This document shows, piece by piece, positions 28,055-35,341 of a stretch of 49,793 bases of DNA. The DNA is taken from NCBI GenBank assembly GCA_947503175.1, contig CANNCO010000007.1:1-49793 (forward strand), in the 5' to 3' direction. The notes under the pieces are model-generated. The model was given only the letters and a program-made list of their open reading frames with translations, did not search any database and was not told the DNA's origin. The DNA is from an uncultured Paracoccaceae bacterium (GTDB lineage Bacteria > Pseudomonadota > Alphaproteobacteria > Rhodobacterales > Rhodobacteraceae). The first letter of the stretch is position 1. Every line of letters starts with the position of its first letter. The position numbers and the translations under genes are program-made.

Positions 28055-28774
28055 CTAGACCACCGCGCGCCGTTCCAGGCGTGTTTCGACGATGCCGGCA
28101 AGCTGGCGGAGGGCATTCCCGGTTTCCTGACCGGTGCTGCGGGCGCGGCCGAGGGCGAGGGCGGCCTCTTCAAGAGCCGCGTCCTTGGATGACCGCGCGA
28201 TCCCGGTTGTGAACTGCGCAAGGTAATCGGCAGTGTCCGGATCGACCCCTTCGGAAATGACGCGTGCGACGCGGGCCAGATCGTCCTGCAGGGCAATGGT
28301 GTCGGGGTCCACGTGGTCCTTGCTGACAGCGCGGAGGCCCGTCGGGTGCTCTTCGTTTGGCAGCCGTTCTAGGACCGCCTGTTGAAATTCACCCAGCTGC
28401 GACAGGGGTTTTGCGAGAAACCCGTCTGCGCCGGCGGCAATGGCCGCGTCGGCCGCACCATCATCGCCCGACGTTGCGAGGATCACCGGGATGCGCGGGT
28501 TGGCCGCCGCCAGTTCGGAGATGAGCGACAGTCCCGATCCATCGGGCAGGCCCAGATCGACCACAAGGACCGAGGGGCGATAGGTGACGAGGTGTCTGTT
28601 GGCGCTTTGCAGGCTGTCGGCGCGGCGCACGCGCGCGCCCGAACGCAGGCAGAGAAGGCGCATCGCCTCGGACGCGAATCGGCTGTCCTCGACCACGAGG
28701 ACGGTGTGCCCCATCAATGGGCGGTCAGCGGTTGGTTTGCGGTAATGCAGGAAGTCGTCAAGTCGTTCTGGCAT
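28055..28774 (-). CDS. Response regulator with receiver domain and helical C-terminus
   Basis: A 239-residue protein. Residues 22-135 form a CheY-like receiver with acidic pocket E29/D30, phosphoacceptor D73 (VVDLGLPDGSG) and K122 (LAKPL). The remaining 100 residues are helical, with no DNA-binding or enzyme motif (ARVARVISEGVDPDTADYLAQF). It could be a protein-protein interaction or histidine-phosphotransfer-like output, but I see no clear HPt histidine motif. No sensor kinase lies nearby, so its partner is elsewhere. The gene is alone between marR and mce. Confidence 0.85.
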   Translation of the reverse strand: MPERLDDFLHYRKPTADRPLMGHTVLVVEDSRFASEAMRLLCLRSGARVRRADSLQSANRHLVTYRPSVLVVDLGLPDGSGLSLISELAAANPRIPVILATSGDDGAADAAIAAGADGFLAKPLSQLGEFQQAVLERLPNEEHPTGLRAVSKDHVDPDTIALQDDLARVARVISEGVDPDTADYLAQFTTGIARSSKDAALEEAALALGRARSTGQETGNALRQLAGIVETRLERRAVV

Positions 28775-28919
28775 GGCGGTATCCCCCGATCTGGCGCTTA
28801 TCGAGTAGAGCCGGTTCTGCCTAATGGCGCGTTAACGCGCGATCCTTTTGGTCTGGGCTTGCACCCGGGCGCGCCCGTCCGCATAACCGGGTGAACCTTG
28901 GGCATGCGTGGAGACGGCG

Positions 28920-29324
28920 ATGATCGGACGGTTGAACCATGTGGCAATTGCTGTGCCCGATCTGGAGGCGGCGGCGGCGCAGTATCGCGATACGCTGGGC
29001 GCTGATGTGGGTGCGCCGCAGGACGAGCCGGATCATGGGGTGACGGTTGTGTTCATCGAGTTGCCGAACACGAAGATCGAGCTTCTTTACCCGTTGGGCG
29101 AGGATTCTCCCATTGCCGGTTTTCTGGAGAAGAACCCGTCGGGCGGCATTCATCACGTCTGTTACGAGGTGGACGATATTCTGGCCGCGCGGGACCGGCT
29201 GAAGGCCGCGGGGGCGCGGGTTCTGGGCACGGGCGAGCCCAAGATCGGGGCGCATGGCAAGCCTGTCCTGTTCCTGCATCCGAAAGATTTCAACGGCACG
29301 CTGGTGGAGCTTGAACAGGTATGA
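28920..29324 (+). CDS. mce: Methylmalonyl-CoA epimerase
   Basis: A 134-residue VOC-fold enzyme that converts (2S)- to (2R)-methylmalonyl-CoA in propionate and ethylmalonyl-CoA metabolism. The metal-binding pattern is seen in LNHVAIAV, GIHHVCYEVDD and the C-terminal GTLVELEQ. The length equals the family norm. I start at ATG 28920, six bases after GGAG; GTG 28908 would overlap that site. The stop overlaps the DUF1467 gene by four bases, a pairing conserved in alphaproteobacteria. Confidence 0.94.
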   Translation: MIGRLNHVAIAVPDLEAAAAQYRDTLGADVGAPQDEPDHGVTVVFIELPNTKIELLYPLGEDSPIAGFLEKNPSGGIHHVCYEVDDILAARDRLKAAGARVLGTGEPKIGAHGKPVLFLHPKDFNGTLVELEQV

Positions 29325-29611
29325 GCATCGTATCCGCAATCGTCCTTTTTGCCGTGATCTGGTTCATGGTGCTGTTTTGCGTCCTTCCCGTAAGGCTGAA
29401 GACGCAAGGGGATGTGGGCGAGATCGTGCCCGGCACCCATGCCGGTGCGCCAGCCAATCTGAACATGCGCAGGAAGGCCCGGCTCACCACCAAGATCGCG
29501 ATCGTTTTGTGGATCGTGATCGCGGGCGTGATCTTTTCCGGCGTTATAACCGTCAGGGATTTCGACTGGTTCGACCGGATGGGTCCTCGAGCCGGTGAAA
29601 CAGATGGGTGA
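29321..29611 (+). CDS. DUF1467 family membrane protein
   Basis: A 96-residue protein with two hydrophobic helices (residues 3-23 and 57-78) joined by a polar loop with EIVPGTHAGAPANLNMRRKA, the DUF1467 hallmark. Function is unknown. It is translationally coupled to mce. Its last 59 bases overlap the 3' end of the convergent EI24-domain gene on the other strand, an unusually long overlap, and its final residues (RAGETDG) may be poorly conserved. Confidence 0.85.
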   Translation: MSIVSAIVLFAVIWFMVLFCVLPVRLKTQGDVGEIVPGTHAGAPANLNMRRKARLTTKIAIVLWIVIAGVIFSGVITVRDFDWFDRMGPRAGETDG

Positions 29612-30266
29612 AGGTCGCAGCGCCGACCAGCGGCACCAGTAGGTTCAGGATCGGGATCGTCAGCGGCGCGGCCATGAGCGCGCCCGCGGCCCATATGGCG
29701 CCCGCGTTTCGGCGGCGGGCGGCCTTCGCGCCTTCGGGGCCGAGGCGGCGGAGCGCGATGAGCTGAAAGTATTCCCGGCCCAGAAGGTAGCCGTTCAACG
29801 CGATGAAGGTGATGGGGGCGGCGGGCGGTACCAGCACATAGGCCACGAGCGCAAGGATATTCGCGCCGATCAGGACGCCCAGAAACCCGAGGCTGTCTTT
29901 CAATCCTTGAAGAAGGCCCACGCGGGGCGCGGGGGTCAGATGGGGGAAATGTTCGGCCTCGACCGCGTCGGCCACATCGTCGAGAAAGAGCGAGGTGAAT
30001 GCCGAGGCGACGGGGATCATCAGAAAGACCGACAGAAGCAGCATCAAGAGGATCGAGGCGCCTGAAAGAAGGTCGTCGATCCATGTGACCTCGCCGATCC
30101 AGGGAAGGGAAAAGGTGTCGGGGGTGACCCAGTTGAGGAAACCGAGGAAAGCTGCGTAGACGGCCACGAGAAGGGCCACTGTAAGGCCGAGACCCATGAA
30201 CAGGACCTTGCGGAAGCGGGGGTCGCTGAGTTGCGACAGCGCCTTGAGAACGTCATTGATGATCAT
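29553..30266 (-). CDS. EI24 domain-containing membrane protein (CysZ-like)
   Basis: A 237-residue inner-membrane protein with about five helices and the family segment AFTSLFLDDVADAVEAEHFP, followed by LNGYLLGREYFQLIALRR. The EI24/CysZ family includes sulfate permease CysZ of enterobacteria, but distant members like this are usually uncharacterised. I place the start at ATG 30266, which forms an ATGA overlap with the nitroreductase stop; an in-frame ATG at 30278 would add four residues. The C-terminal end overlaps DUF1467 on the other strand. Confidence 0.85.
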   Translation of the reverse strand: MIINDVLKALSQLSDPRFRKVLFMGLGLTVALLVAVYAAFLGFLNWVTPDTFSLPWIGEVTWIDDLLSGASILLMLLLSVFLMIPVASAFTSLFLDDVADAVEAEHFPHLTPAPRVGLLQGLKDSLGFLGVLIGANILALVAYVLVPPAAPITFIALNGYLLGREYFQLIALRRLGPEGAKAARRRNAGAIWAAGALMAAPLTIPILNLLVPLVGAATFTHLFHRLEDPSGRTSRNP

Positions 30267-30841
30267 TCCGACACCCATGTGGTGATTGCCGCGAGATCGG
30301 GCCGGGGGCGTTCCGGCGGCGCCGAGGTTTCGGTGCCGATATGGATCAGGCCAGCGATGGATTCATGTGCTGCGAGACCCAGATGCGGGCGCGTGAAATC
30401 TGGGTCATGGGAGGCCCAGCCGGTCAGCCAGTTGGCGCCCCAGCCGGCGGCGAGGGCGGCGTTCAGGAGTTGCAGGCAGACCGCGCCGGAGGACAGGATC
30501 TGTTCGATCTGCGGGATCTTCTCGGAGGGTCTGGGGGAGGCGATAACGGCCACGGCAAGGTGGGCGTTCGCGAATTGCGCATGCATCTTGTGCGTCTTGT
30601 CCGGATCGGTGCCGGTTTCATCGCCATAGGCCCGAACCGCATCCGCGAGCCTCTGAAGTGCTGCGTGTTCCAGCACGATGAAGCGCCAGGGTTCGAGCTT
30701 GCCGTGATCAGGCGTCCGCGCCGCCGCCGTCAGGAGTGGCGCCAGTTCTTCGCGACCGGGGACCGGAAGGCCCAGTGTCTTGGCAGGCCGCGAGCGGCGG
30801 GTCAGCAGGAACTCAAGTGCTGCGGGATTTGGGTCTGGCAT
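30263..30841 (-). CDS. Nitroreductase family protein (YdjA-like)
   Basis: A 192-residue FMN-dependent oxidoreductase of the short YdjA type. FMN contacts are suggested by FLLTRRSRPAK near the start, APDHGKLEPWRF-like TPDHGKLEPWRF, and GWGANWLTGW plus GLIHIGT at the end. It probably forms a dimer and reduces quinones or nitro compounds; the physiological substrate is unknown. The stop overlaps the EI24 gene start by four bases, so the two are co-transcribed. Confidence 0.9.
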   Translation of the reverse strand: MPDPNPAALEFLLTRRSRPAKTLGLPVPGREELAPLLTAAARTPDHGKLEPWRFIVLEHAALQRLADAVRAYGDETGTDPDKTHKMHAQFANAHLAVAVIASPRPSEKIPQIEQILSSGAVCLQLLNAALAAGWGANWLTGWASHDPDFTRPHLGLAAHESIAGLIHIGTETSAPPERPRPDLAAITTWVSE

Positions 30842-30911
30842 CGTCCGTCTTTTCGTTCTTTGTCAGCTTGCATGTCGGGATTGGCGGTGTCGGGATCAAG
30901 GCGCGGGCGCT

Positions 30912-31151
30912 TTAGCGCTTTTGTGGTTTCAGGCGGTAGACGCCTTCGGGCAGGTTCAGCGCGGCGGCCAGATCGCGGATCTGGGCGTGGGAGAGCGTGA
31001 TCTTCTGCACCCTGTCGGAGTGCGAATTGTGTTGTTCGACCGTCACGCATTCCTCGAAGGCGTTGACGATCACGTCGTCCTGCCGGTGCGGGGCGGGATC
31101 GTCGACAAGGGTGATCACGGTGGCGTCGAAATCGTGCTCGATGGTGAACAT
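30912..31151 (-). CDS. Small conserved-type hypothetical protein
   Basis: A 79-residue soluble protein (MFTIEHDFDATVITLVDD...), predicted as a beta-rich N-terminal half with an ending AQIRDLAAALNLPEGVYRLK that looks like a short helix and strand. There is one Cys and no signal peptide. A purine-rich ribosome site (GGGGGACCTCC) precedes ATG 31151. I do not recognise the family. It lies 70 bases upstream of the nitroreductase on the same strand and might belong to that unit. Confidence 0.65.
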   Translation of the reverse strand: MFTIEHDFDATVITLVDDPAPHRQDDVIVNAFEECVTVEQHNSHSDRVQKITLSHAQIRDLAAALNLPEGVYRLKPQKR

Positions 31152-31217
31152 TCTGGAGGTCCCCCGGTTTGGTTTGCCAAGGGGTAACGCGGGGGCGCGG
31201 GCTTGCCAAGCGTGGCC

Positions 31218-31598
31218 TCAGGCGCGGACCTGTCGGGCCTCGCGCCTGCGGTGGAGGGCATAAAGGATCGGGGCTGCGATTCGGGTATAGGCACTTTCGG
31301 CAAGAACGCCGAGGATGGGGAGACGGGCCGCACGGGCCATCCAGCGCAGGCCCGGGAGCCTGTCCCAGAGAAGCGCGAAAGCGGGGATGCCCGATATCAG
31401 GTGCCCGTCGGGCGCGACGGCGTAGAAGCGGCGCGCCGCCGCATCGCGCGTCAGGCCGAAGCGTTCCGGGTCTTCTTCCGTCATGTCGAAAAAGCGCACA
31501 TTGGCATCCGCGCGCGCAGCCCGCGCGCGGTAGACGGCGATTTCCCGCGAACAGATCGGGCAGTTGCCGTTGAAGATTACGGTGAGTTCGTCTTTCAT
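31218..31598 (-). CDS. DCC family thiol-disulfide oxidoreductase (DUF393)
   Basis: A 126-residue protein with the hallmark N-terminal motif VIFNGNCPIC, giving C13 and C16 as a thioredoxin-like CxxC. DUF393 proteins were named for the Asp-Cys-Cys signature (D-G-x-C-x-x-C); here the Asp is replaced by Asn11. The rest (RFFDMTEEDPERFGLTRDAAARRFYAV) is typical. It probably acts in cytoplasmic disulfide exchange. It is divergent from the M48 lipoprotein gene across 62 bases. Confidence 0.88.
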   Translation of the reverse strand: MKDELTVIFNGNCPICSREIAVYRARAARADANVRFFDMTEEDPERFGLTRDAAARRFYAVAPDGHLISGIPAFALLWDRLPGLRWMARAARLPILGVLAESAYTRIAAPILYALHRRREARQVRA

Positions 31599-31660
31599 GG
31601 TCAGGCAAGTAGGGCGGGGTTCCCGGCTGTCGAGGATAGCCAGAGTGAGGAGTATCGAGG

Positions 31661-32377
31661 ATGCGGATCAGACAGATCGGAGTGGCGCTTCTGGCGGTGT
31701 TTGCGCTTGTGGGCTGCGAGGTGACGACAGGCGGCGGACCGGTAGTGCAGGATGCCCCGAGACCCACGCCGCAGGCAAACGCGCCAGCTCCTCAGGCCGT
31801 GGCCCGGTTCCGGACGGTGGTTGAGCGTGTCGCTCCGGTCGCGGTTCAGACCTGCCGGGCGCAGACGCGGAACCGGCGGTGCGATTTCCGGATCGTGATC
31901 GACGAGCGGCCCGGGCTGCCGCCCAACGCCTTTCAGACGCTCGACGATTCGGGCCGCCCGGTTATCGGCTTTACCTCGGCGCTGATCGCAAATGCGCGCA
32001 ATTCCGATGAACTGGCCTTCATTCTGGGTCATGAGGCGGCGCACCATATCGAGGGCCACATCCCCCAAAGCCAGAGACGCGCGATGGAAGGTGCGCTTTT
32101 GGGCACGATCGTCGGGGCGGCGCTTGGGCTTGACACGGCGGGCGTGGACACCGCGCAACGGCTGGGCGGAACGATCGGGGCGCGGCGCTTTTCGAAAGAC
32201 TTTGAGCTTGAGGCCGACCGATTGGGCACGGTCATTGCCGCGCGCGCGGGATACGATCCCGTCCGGGGCGCCGAATACTTCAACCGCATTCCCGACCCGG
32301 GGAACCGGTTTCTGGGCACCCATCCGCCCAATGCGGACCGTATAGAGACTGTTCGGAGGACGGCAGCCGGGCTTTGA
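31661..32377 (+). CDS. M48 family metalloprotease lipoprotein
   Basis: A 238-residue predicted lipoprotein. The signal peptide ends at the lipobox LVGC (Cys19), followed by a Pro/Ala-rich linker. The zinc motif HEAAH is at residues 124-128, with further ligands in ELEAD (182-186). Two cysteines, C65 and C74, could form a disulfide. Such periplasmic M48 proteases (BepA/LoiP-like) take part in outer-membrane protein quality control. It is not followed by a normal terminator; a long hairpin at 32416-32454 lies 39 bases downstream. Confidence 0.92.
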   Translation: MRIRQIGVALLAVFALVGCEVTTGGGPVVQDAPRPTPQANAPAPQAVARFRTVVERVAPVAVQTCRAQTRNRRCDFRIVIDERPGLPPNAFQTLDDSGRPVIGFTSALIANARNSDELAFILGHEAAHHIEGHIPQSQRRAMEGALLGTIVGAALGLDTAGVDTAQRLGGTIGARRFSKDFELEADRLGTVIAARAGYDPVRGAEYFNRIPDPGNRFLGTHPPNADRIETVRRTAAGL

Positions 32378-32392
32378 GCCCCCGGCGTTCGC

Positions 32393-32406
32393 TTGATCGG
32401 GATCAA
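32393..32406. promoter_or_regulatory. Perfect FNR box
   Basis: TTGAT-CGGG-ATCAA matches the FNR/FnrL consensus TTGAT-N4-ATCAA exactly. It lies between the M48 gene and the first DUF6455 gene, 61 bases before that start, the usual distance for an activating site. Confidence 0.8.
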
Positions 32407-32415
32407 AGTTTTCAG

Positions 32416-32454
32416 CGGCTTGTGCTGTCAGACTTTCCCTGACAGCACAAGCCG
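32416..32454. repeat. Long perfect hairpin between FNR box and DUF6455
   Basis: 16-bp arms (32416-32431 and 32439-32454) are exact complements with a 7-base loop. There is no T-run, so it is not a typical terminator. It ends 12 bases before the DUF6455 start and could shield or expose the ribosome site. Confidence 0.75.
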
Positions 32455-32466
32455 GAGGCCTTTGAG

Positions 32467-32721
32467 ATGTCCGTATTCAGCACGTTCGACCGCCATGCAA
32501 CCCTAGTCAGCCGCATGGCCGACACTTTGGGGCACGACCTGGAGGCCGACATGATGTCGGGGGATCTTCGGCCCGAGGACTTTCGGTCGATGGTTCTCAA
32601 ATGCACAGGCTGTACCCAGCCGGGTGCCTGTTCGGAATGGCTTGATAAGCAAATGGGGCATGCCGACAGCACGCCTGACTATTGCCGCAACAAGGCTGTT
32701 CTGGAAAGCCCGGGCCGGTGA
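32467..32721 (+). CDS. DUF6455 family cysteine-rich protein, copy 1
   Basis: An 84-residue protein whose four cysteines (C46, C49, C55, C73) form C-x2-C-x5-C-x17-C, a pattern repeated exactly in the next gene. The N-terminal half is helical (RMADTLGHDLEADMMSGDL). Four spaced cysteines suggest a metal or Fe-S centre, which is inference; the family is uncharacterised as far as I know. A perfect FNR box lies 61 bases upstream, pointing to low-oxygen expression. The stop overlaps the next gene by four bases. Confidence 0.85.
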   Translation: MSVFSTFDRHATLVSRMADTLGHDLEADMMSGDLRPEDFRSMVLKCTGCTQPGACSEWLDKQMGHADSTPDYCRNKAVLESPGR

Positions 32722-33005
32722 CGGTCGACACGGATCAGTTCGGCGACCGTTCGGGCCAGTACTGGCTGACGCAGGGCATGGCGCGTACGGTCGGCGTGAA
32801 CCTTGTGGCAGAGCTTGCAAAAGGCACGATCACGCGCGCAGATCTTGATGAAATGATCGAGACCTGTGCGGGCTGCGAAAGCACCGAAAGGTGCATTCTG
32901 TATATGGCACAGGGTGGTGATTGCGGAAACGGTCCGCCGGGGTATTGTCTGAACCACGAGCGGATCGAAGCGCTGCTGACACCGAAGCCGGTCGTCGCGG
33001 GCTGA
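32718..33005 (+). CDS. DUF6455 family cysteine-rich protein, copy 2
   Basis: A 95-residue paralogue of the preceding protein with the same C-x2-C-x5-C-x17-C spacing (C50, C53, C59, C77) plus one extra Cys at 69. The helical lead-in is similar (GMARTVGVNLVAELAKGTI). I start at GTG 32718, which overlaps the previous stop as GTGA and makes coupling likely. Conserved spacing despite divergent sequence implies that the cysteines are functional. Function is unknown. Confidence 0.82.
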   Translation: MTVDTDQFGDRSGQYWLTQGMARTVGVNLVAELAKGTITRADLDEMIETCAGCESTERCILYMAQGGDCGNGPPGYCLNHERIEALLTPKPVVAG

Positions 33006-33020
33006 GAAAGGAGACAGGGA

Positions 33021-33377
33021 TTGGAAGACGTGACCTTGCGGGGCATCGCCGAGGCGATCGAGCAGACATGCGCCGTGGCTGACCCGGATGCCGTATTGGC
33101 GGCGATCAGGCCGAAACTGCCGGAGGGCGACCGGGCGAAGGCATCGGTCGAGACCTTTGCCTCGACCGACGAGGTGCTTTTGCTGGTCGATCACGTCTTT
33201 CCCGGATGGTCGATCACCATTTCAGGCGTGGCCAGCGAGAAGGACGGGCACTGGACCTGCGTTCTTCGCAGTTCGGCGGCTCGCGACAACGATCCCTTTG
33301 TGGGGATCGGAAAATGCGGGACGTTGCCCCTGGCGGTGCTGGCCGCGTTTCTGAAGGCGCTGGCCTTCACCGACTGA
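33021..33377 (+). CDS. Hypothetical protein between DUF6455 and malQ
   Basis: A 118-residue soluble protein starting at TTG 33021, six bases after a strong AAAGGAG. The end GKCGTLPLAVLAAFLKALAF faintly recalls the C-terminal block of phage ABA-sandwich-type proteins (DUF2591), but I am not sure. Two cysteines are present (C17 and C83/C99 region). It lies 15 bases after the second DUF6455 gene and 18 before malQ, so all four genes probably share one transcript. Confidence 0.7.
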   Translation: MEDVTLRGIAEAIEQTCAVADPDAVLAAIRPKLPEGDRAKASVETFASTDEVLLLVDHVFPGWSITISGVASEKDGHWTCVLRSSAARDNDPFVGIGKCGTLPLAVLAAFLKALAFTD

Positions 33378-33395
33378 TCCGTTACACCGTTCTGC

Positions 33396-35258
33396 ATGGA
33401 CACTGCGCTGGGTGCGCTGGCCCGGCATGTCGGGGTTTTCGCGCGATATACCGATCAGACCGGACAGGACCGTCAGAGCGGCGATGATACGCTGCGGGCG
33501 GTTCTTGTCGCGATGGGGATTGATGCCGCGACCGATGCGGCTGCGCGCGAGGCGCTGGCGGGTGAGCGGGCGCTGTCGGCGGGCCGCGTTGTGCCGGAGT
33601 ACGTCGTCTCGATTACCGGTCGCGTGCCGCCTTTGGATATGTCCGACCCGTGGGATCTGACGCTGGAGGACGGGACTGTGTGCGAGGGGCGGGGGCGGTT
33701 GCCCGCGCTGCCCATGGGGCGGCATCTGCTGGCGGTGGGGGGGCAGGCGTGCTGGATCCTGTCGGCGCCGCGGCGGTTGCCCCTGCCCGCGCGTGGATGG
33801 GGGATGACGCTGCCGTTCTATGGGCTTCGGGGGCCGGAGCGGGGCGGGCTGGCCGACTATGCCGATCTGGCCCGGGCGGTTCGGGGCCTTGGGCAGGCGG
33901 GAGCGGGGTTCGTGGGGATCAATCCGGTTCATGCGGGATTTGCCGATCCCGCGATGATCAGCCCCTATTCGCCGTCGCATCGGCGGCGTTTGTCGGTCGC
34001 GCATCTCAATGTGGCGGGCGAGGTAGAGCTGCCCGGCGGGGCCTTGGTCGATTATCCGGCGGCGTTGGCTGTGCGGCGTGAGGCTTTGGAAGCTGCATGG
34101 GCGGGCCGGGAGGCGGATGAGAGGTTCGACCGGTTCTGCACTGCGGAGGGCGGGGCACTGGAGCGGTTCGCGCTTTACGAGGCGCTTGCCGAGCGGTTTG
34201 GACCGACCTGGGATCAGTGGCCAGATGCATATCGGGACATGCGAGGTGCCGAGGTTCAGAAGTTCGCGCGTCAGCATGCGGACCGGATCGCGTTTCACCA
34301 GTGGTTACAGTATCTGGCCGAGCAGCAGCTGGGCGAGGTGGCCCTTGCCGCGCGGCATGCGGGGATGGCGCAGGGGCTGTATCTGGATCTTGCCGTTGGC
34401 ACGCATCCCCATGGGGCTGAGACATGGACCGAGCCTGACGCCTTTGCAGCGGGCGTTTCGCTGGGCGCGCCGCCCGATGCGTTTGCGCCGGGCGGGCAGG
34501 TCTGGAACATCGCACCGTTCAATCCGCGCCGCCTGATCCGGGATGGGTTTGCGGATCTGGCGGCGACGCTGGCGGCACAGTTGCGGCATGCGGGGATGCT
34601 GCGGATCGATCACATCCTTGGGTTTGAACGGGCGTTCTGGGTGCCGGAAGGCGGGGCGCCGGGGACCTATGTGAAGATGCCCAAAGCGGCGATGCTGGCG
34701 GTGGTGCGGATCGAGGCCGCGCGGGCGGGCGCGGTGATCGTGGGGGAGGATCTGGGCAATATCCCCGAGGGGTTGGAGGGCGATCTGAAGGCGTCCGGCA
34801 TTCTGGGCTGTCAGGTTGCGATGTTCGAGGGCGGTCTTGCAGCCGGGCGGTACCGGTCGATGGCGCTGGCATCGTTCGGGACCCATGATCTGCCCAGTTG
34901 GGTGGGCTGGCGCGGGGGACGGGACATTGCCGCGCGGGTCGAGGTCGGCGCCATGGATTCGGAGGCCGCGAAGGGGGCGATGGAGGAGCGCGCGCGCGAG
35001 GTTGCGGCGTTTGACCGGCGGCTGGAGGATGATAGCGTCGATGCGATGCATCGGTTTCTGGGACGGTCGCGGTCGCGATTGGTGGCTCTTCAGGCCGAGG
35101 ATGTGCTGGATATCGAGGACCAGCCGAACCTGCCGGGAACGGTGGACACCTATCCCAACTGGCGGCGGGTATTGCCCATAGGTGCCGTGGATTTGGGTAC
35201 CGATCCCCGTGTTCGCCGCGCCGCACGGATCATGCGCGAGACCAGGCGATCATCTTAA
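33396..35258 (+). CDS. malQ: 4-alpha-glucanotransferase (amylomaltase)
   Basis: A 620-residue GH77 enzyme that transfers alpha-1,4-glucan segments in glycogen or maltodextrin metabolism. It has the catalytic nucleophile Asp in MLRIDHILGFERAFW, the acid/base Glu in VIVGEDLGNIP and the third carboxylate in FGTHDLPSWVGW. The donor-site segment DLPVGTHPHGAETW-like LDLAVGTHPHGAETW is present. The ribosome site of ATG 33396 is weak, consistent with coupling from upstream genes 18 bases away. No glycogen genes adjoin, and its place behind FNR-linked DUF6455 genes is curious. Confidence 0.92.
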   Translation: MDTALGALARHVGVFARYTDQTGQDRQSGDDTLRAVLVAMGIDAATDAAAREALAGERALSAGRVVPEYVVSITGRVPPLDMSDPWDLTLEDGTVCEGRGRLPALPMGRHLLAVGGQACWILSAPRRLPLPARGWGMTLPFYGLRGPERGGLADYADLARAVRGLGQAGAGFVGINPVHAGFADPAMISPYSPSHRRRLSVAHLNVAGEVELPGGALVDYPAALAVRREALEAAWAGREADERFDRFCTAEGGALERFALYEALAERFGPTWDQWPDAYRDMRGAEVQKFARQHADRIAFHQWLQYLAEQQLGEVALAARHAGMAQGLYLDLAVGTHPHGAETWTEPDAFAAGVSLGAPPDAFAPGGQVWNIAPFNPRRLIRDGFADLAATLAAQLRHAGMLRIDHILGFERAFWVPEGGAPGTYVKMPKAAMLAVVRIEAARAGAVIVGEDLGNIPEGLEGDLKASGILGCQVAMFEGGLAAGRYRSMALASFGTHDLPSWVGWRGGRDIAARVEVGAMDSEAAKGAMEERAREVAAFDRRLEDDSVDAMHRFLGRSRSRLVALQAEDVLDIEDQPNLPGTVDTYPNWRRVLPIGAVDLGTDPRVRRAARIMRETRRSS

Positions 35259-35275
35259 TTGAGAATAATTCGCAA
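35259..35275. promoter_or_regulatory. Fur-family-like operator of the metal transporter
   Basis: An imperfect 8-1-8 palindrome, TTGAGAAT-A-ATTCGCAA (one mismatch), lies 67 bases before the transporter operon, directly after the malQ stop. AT-rich dyads with GAAT/ATTC arms suit Fur, Mur or Zur; in alphaproteobacteria Mur controls Mn importers. Binding is inference. Confidence 0.5.
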
Positions 35276-35341
35276 TTGCATTGACTCCTTGCGAATGAGT
35301 TGCATATACATGGACAACTTATTCTTAATCGGAGGTTTGTC

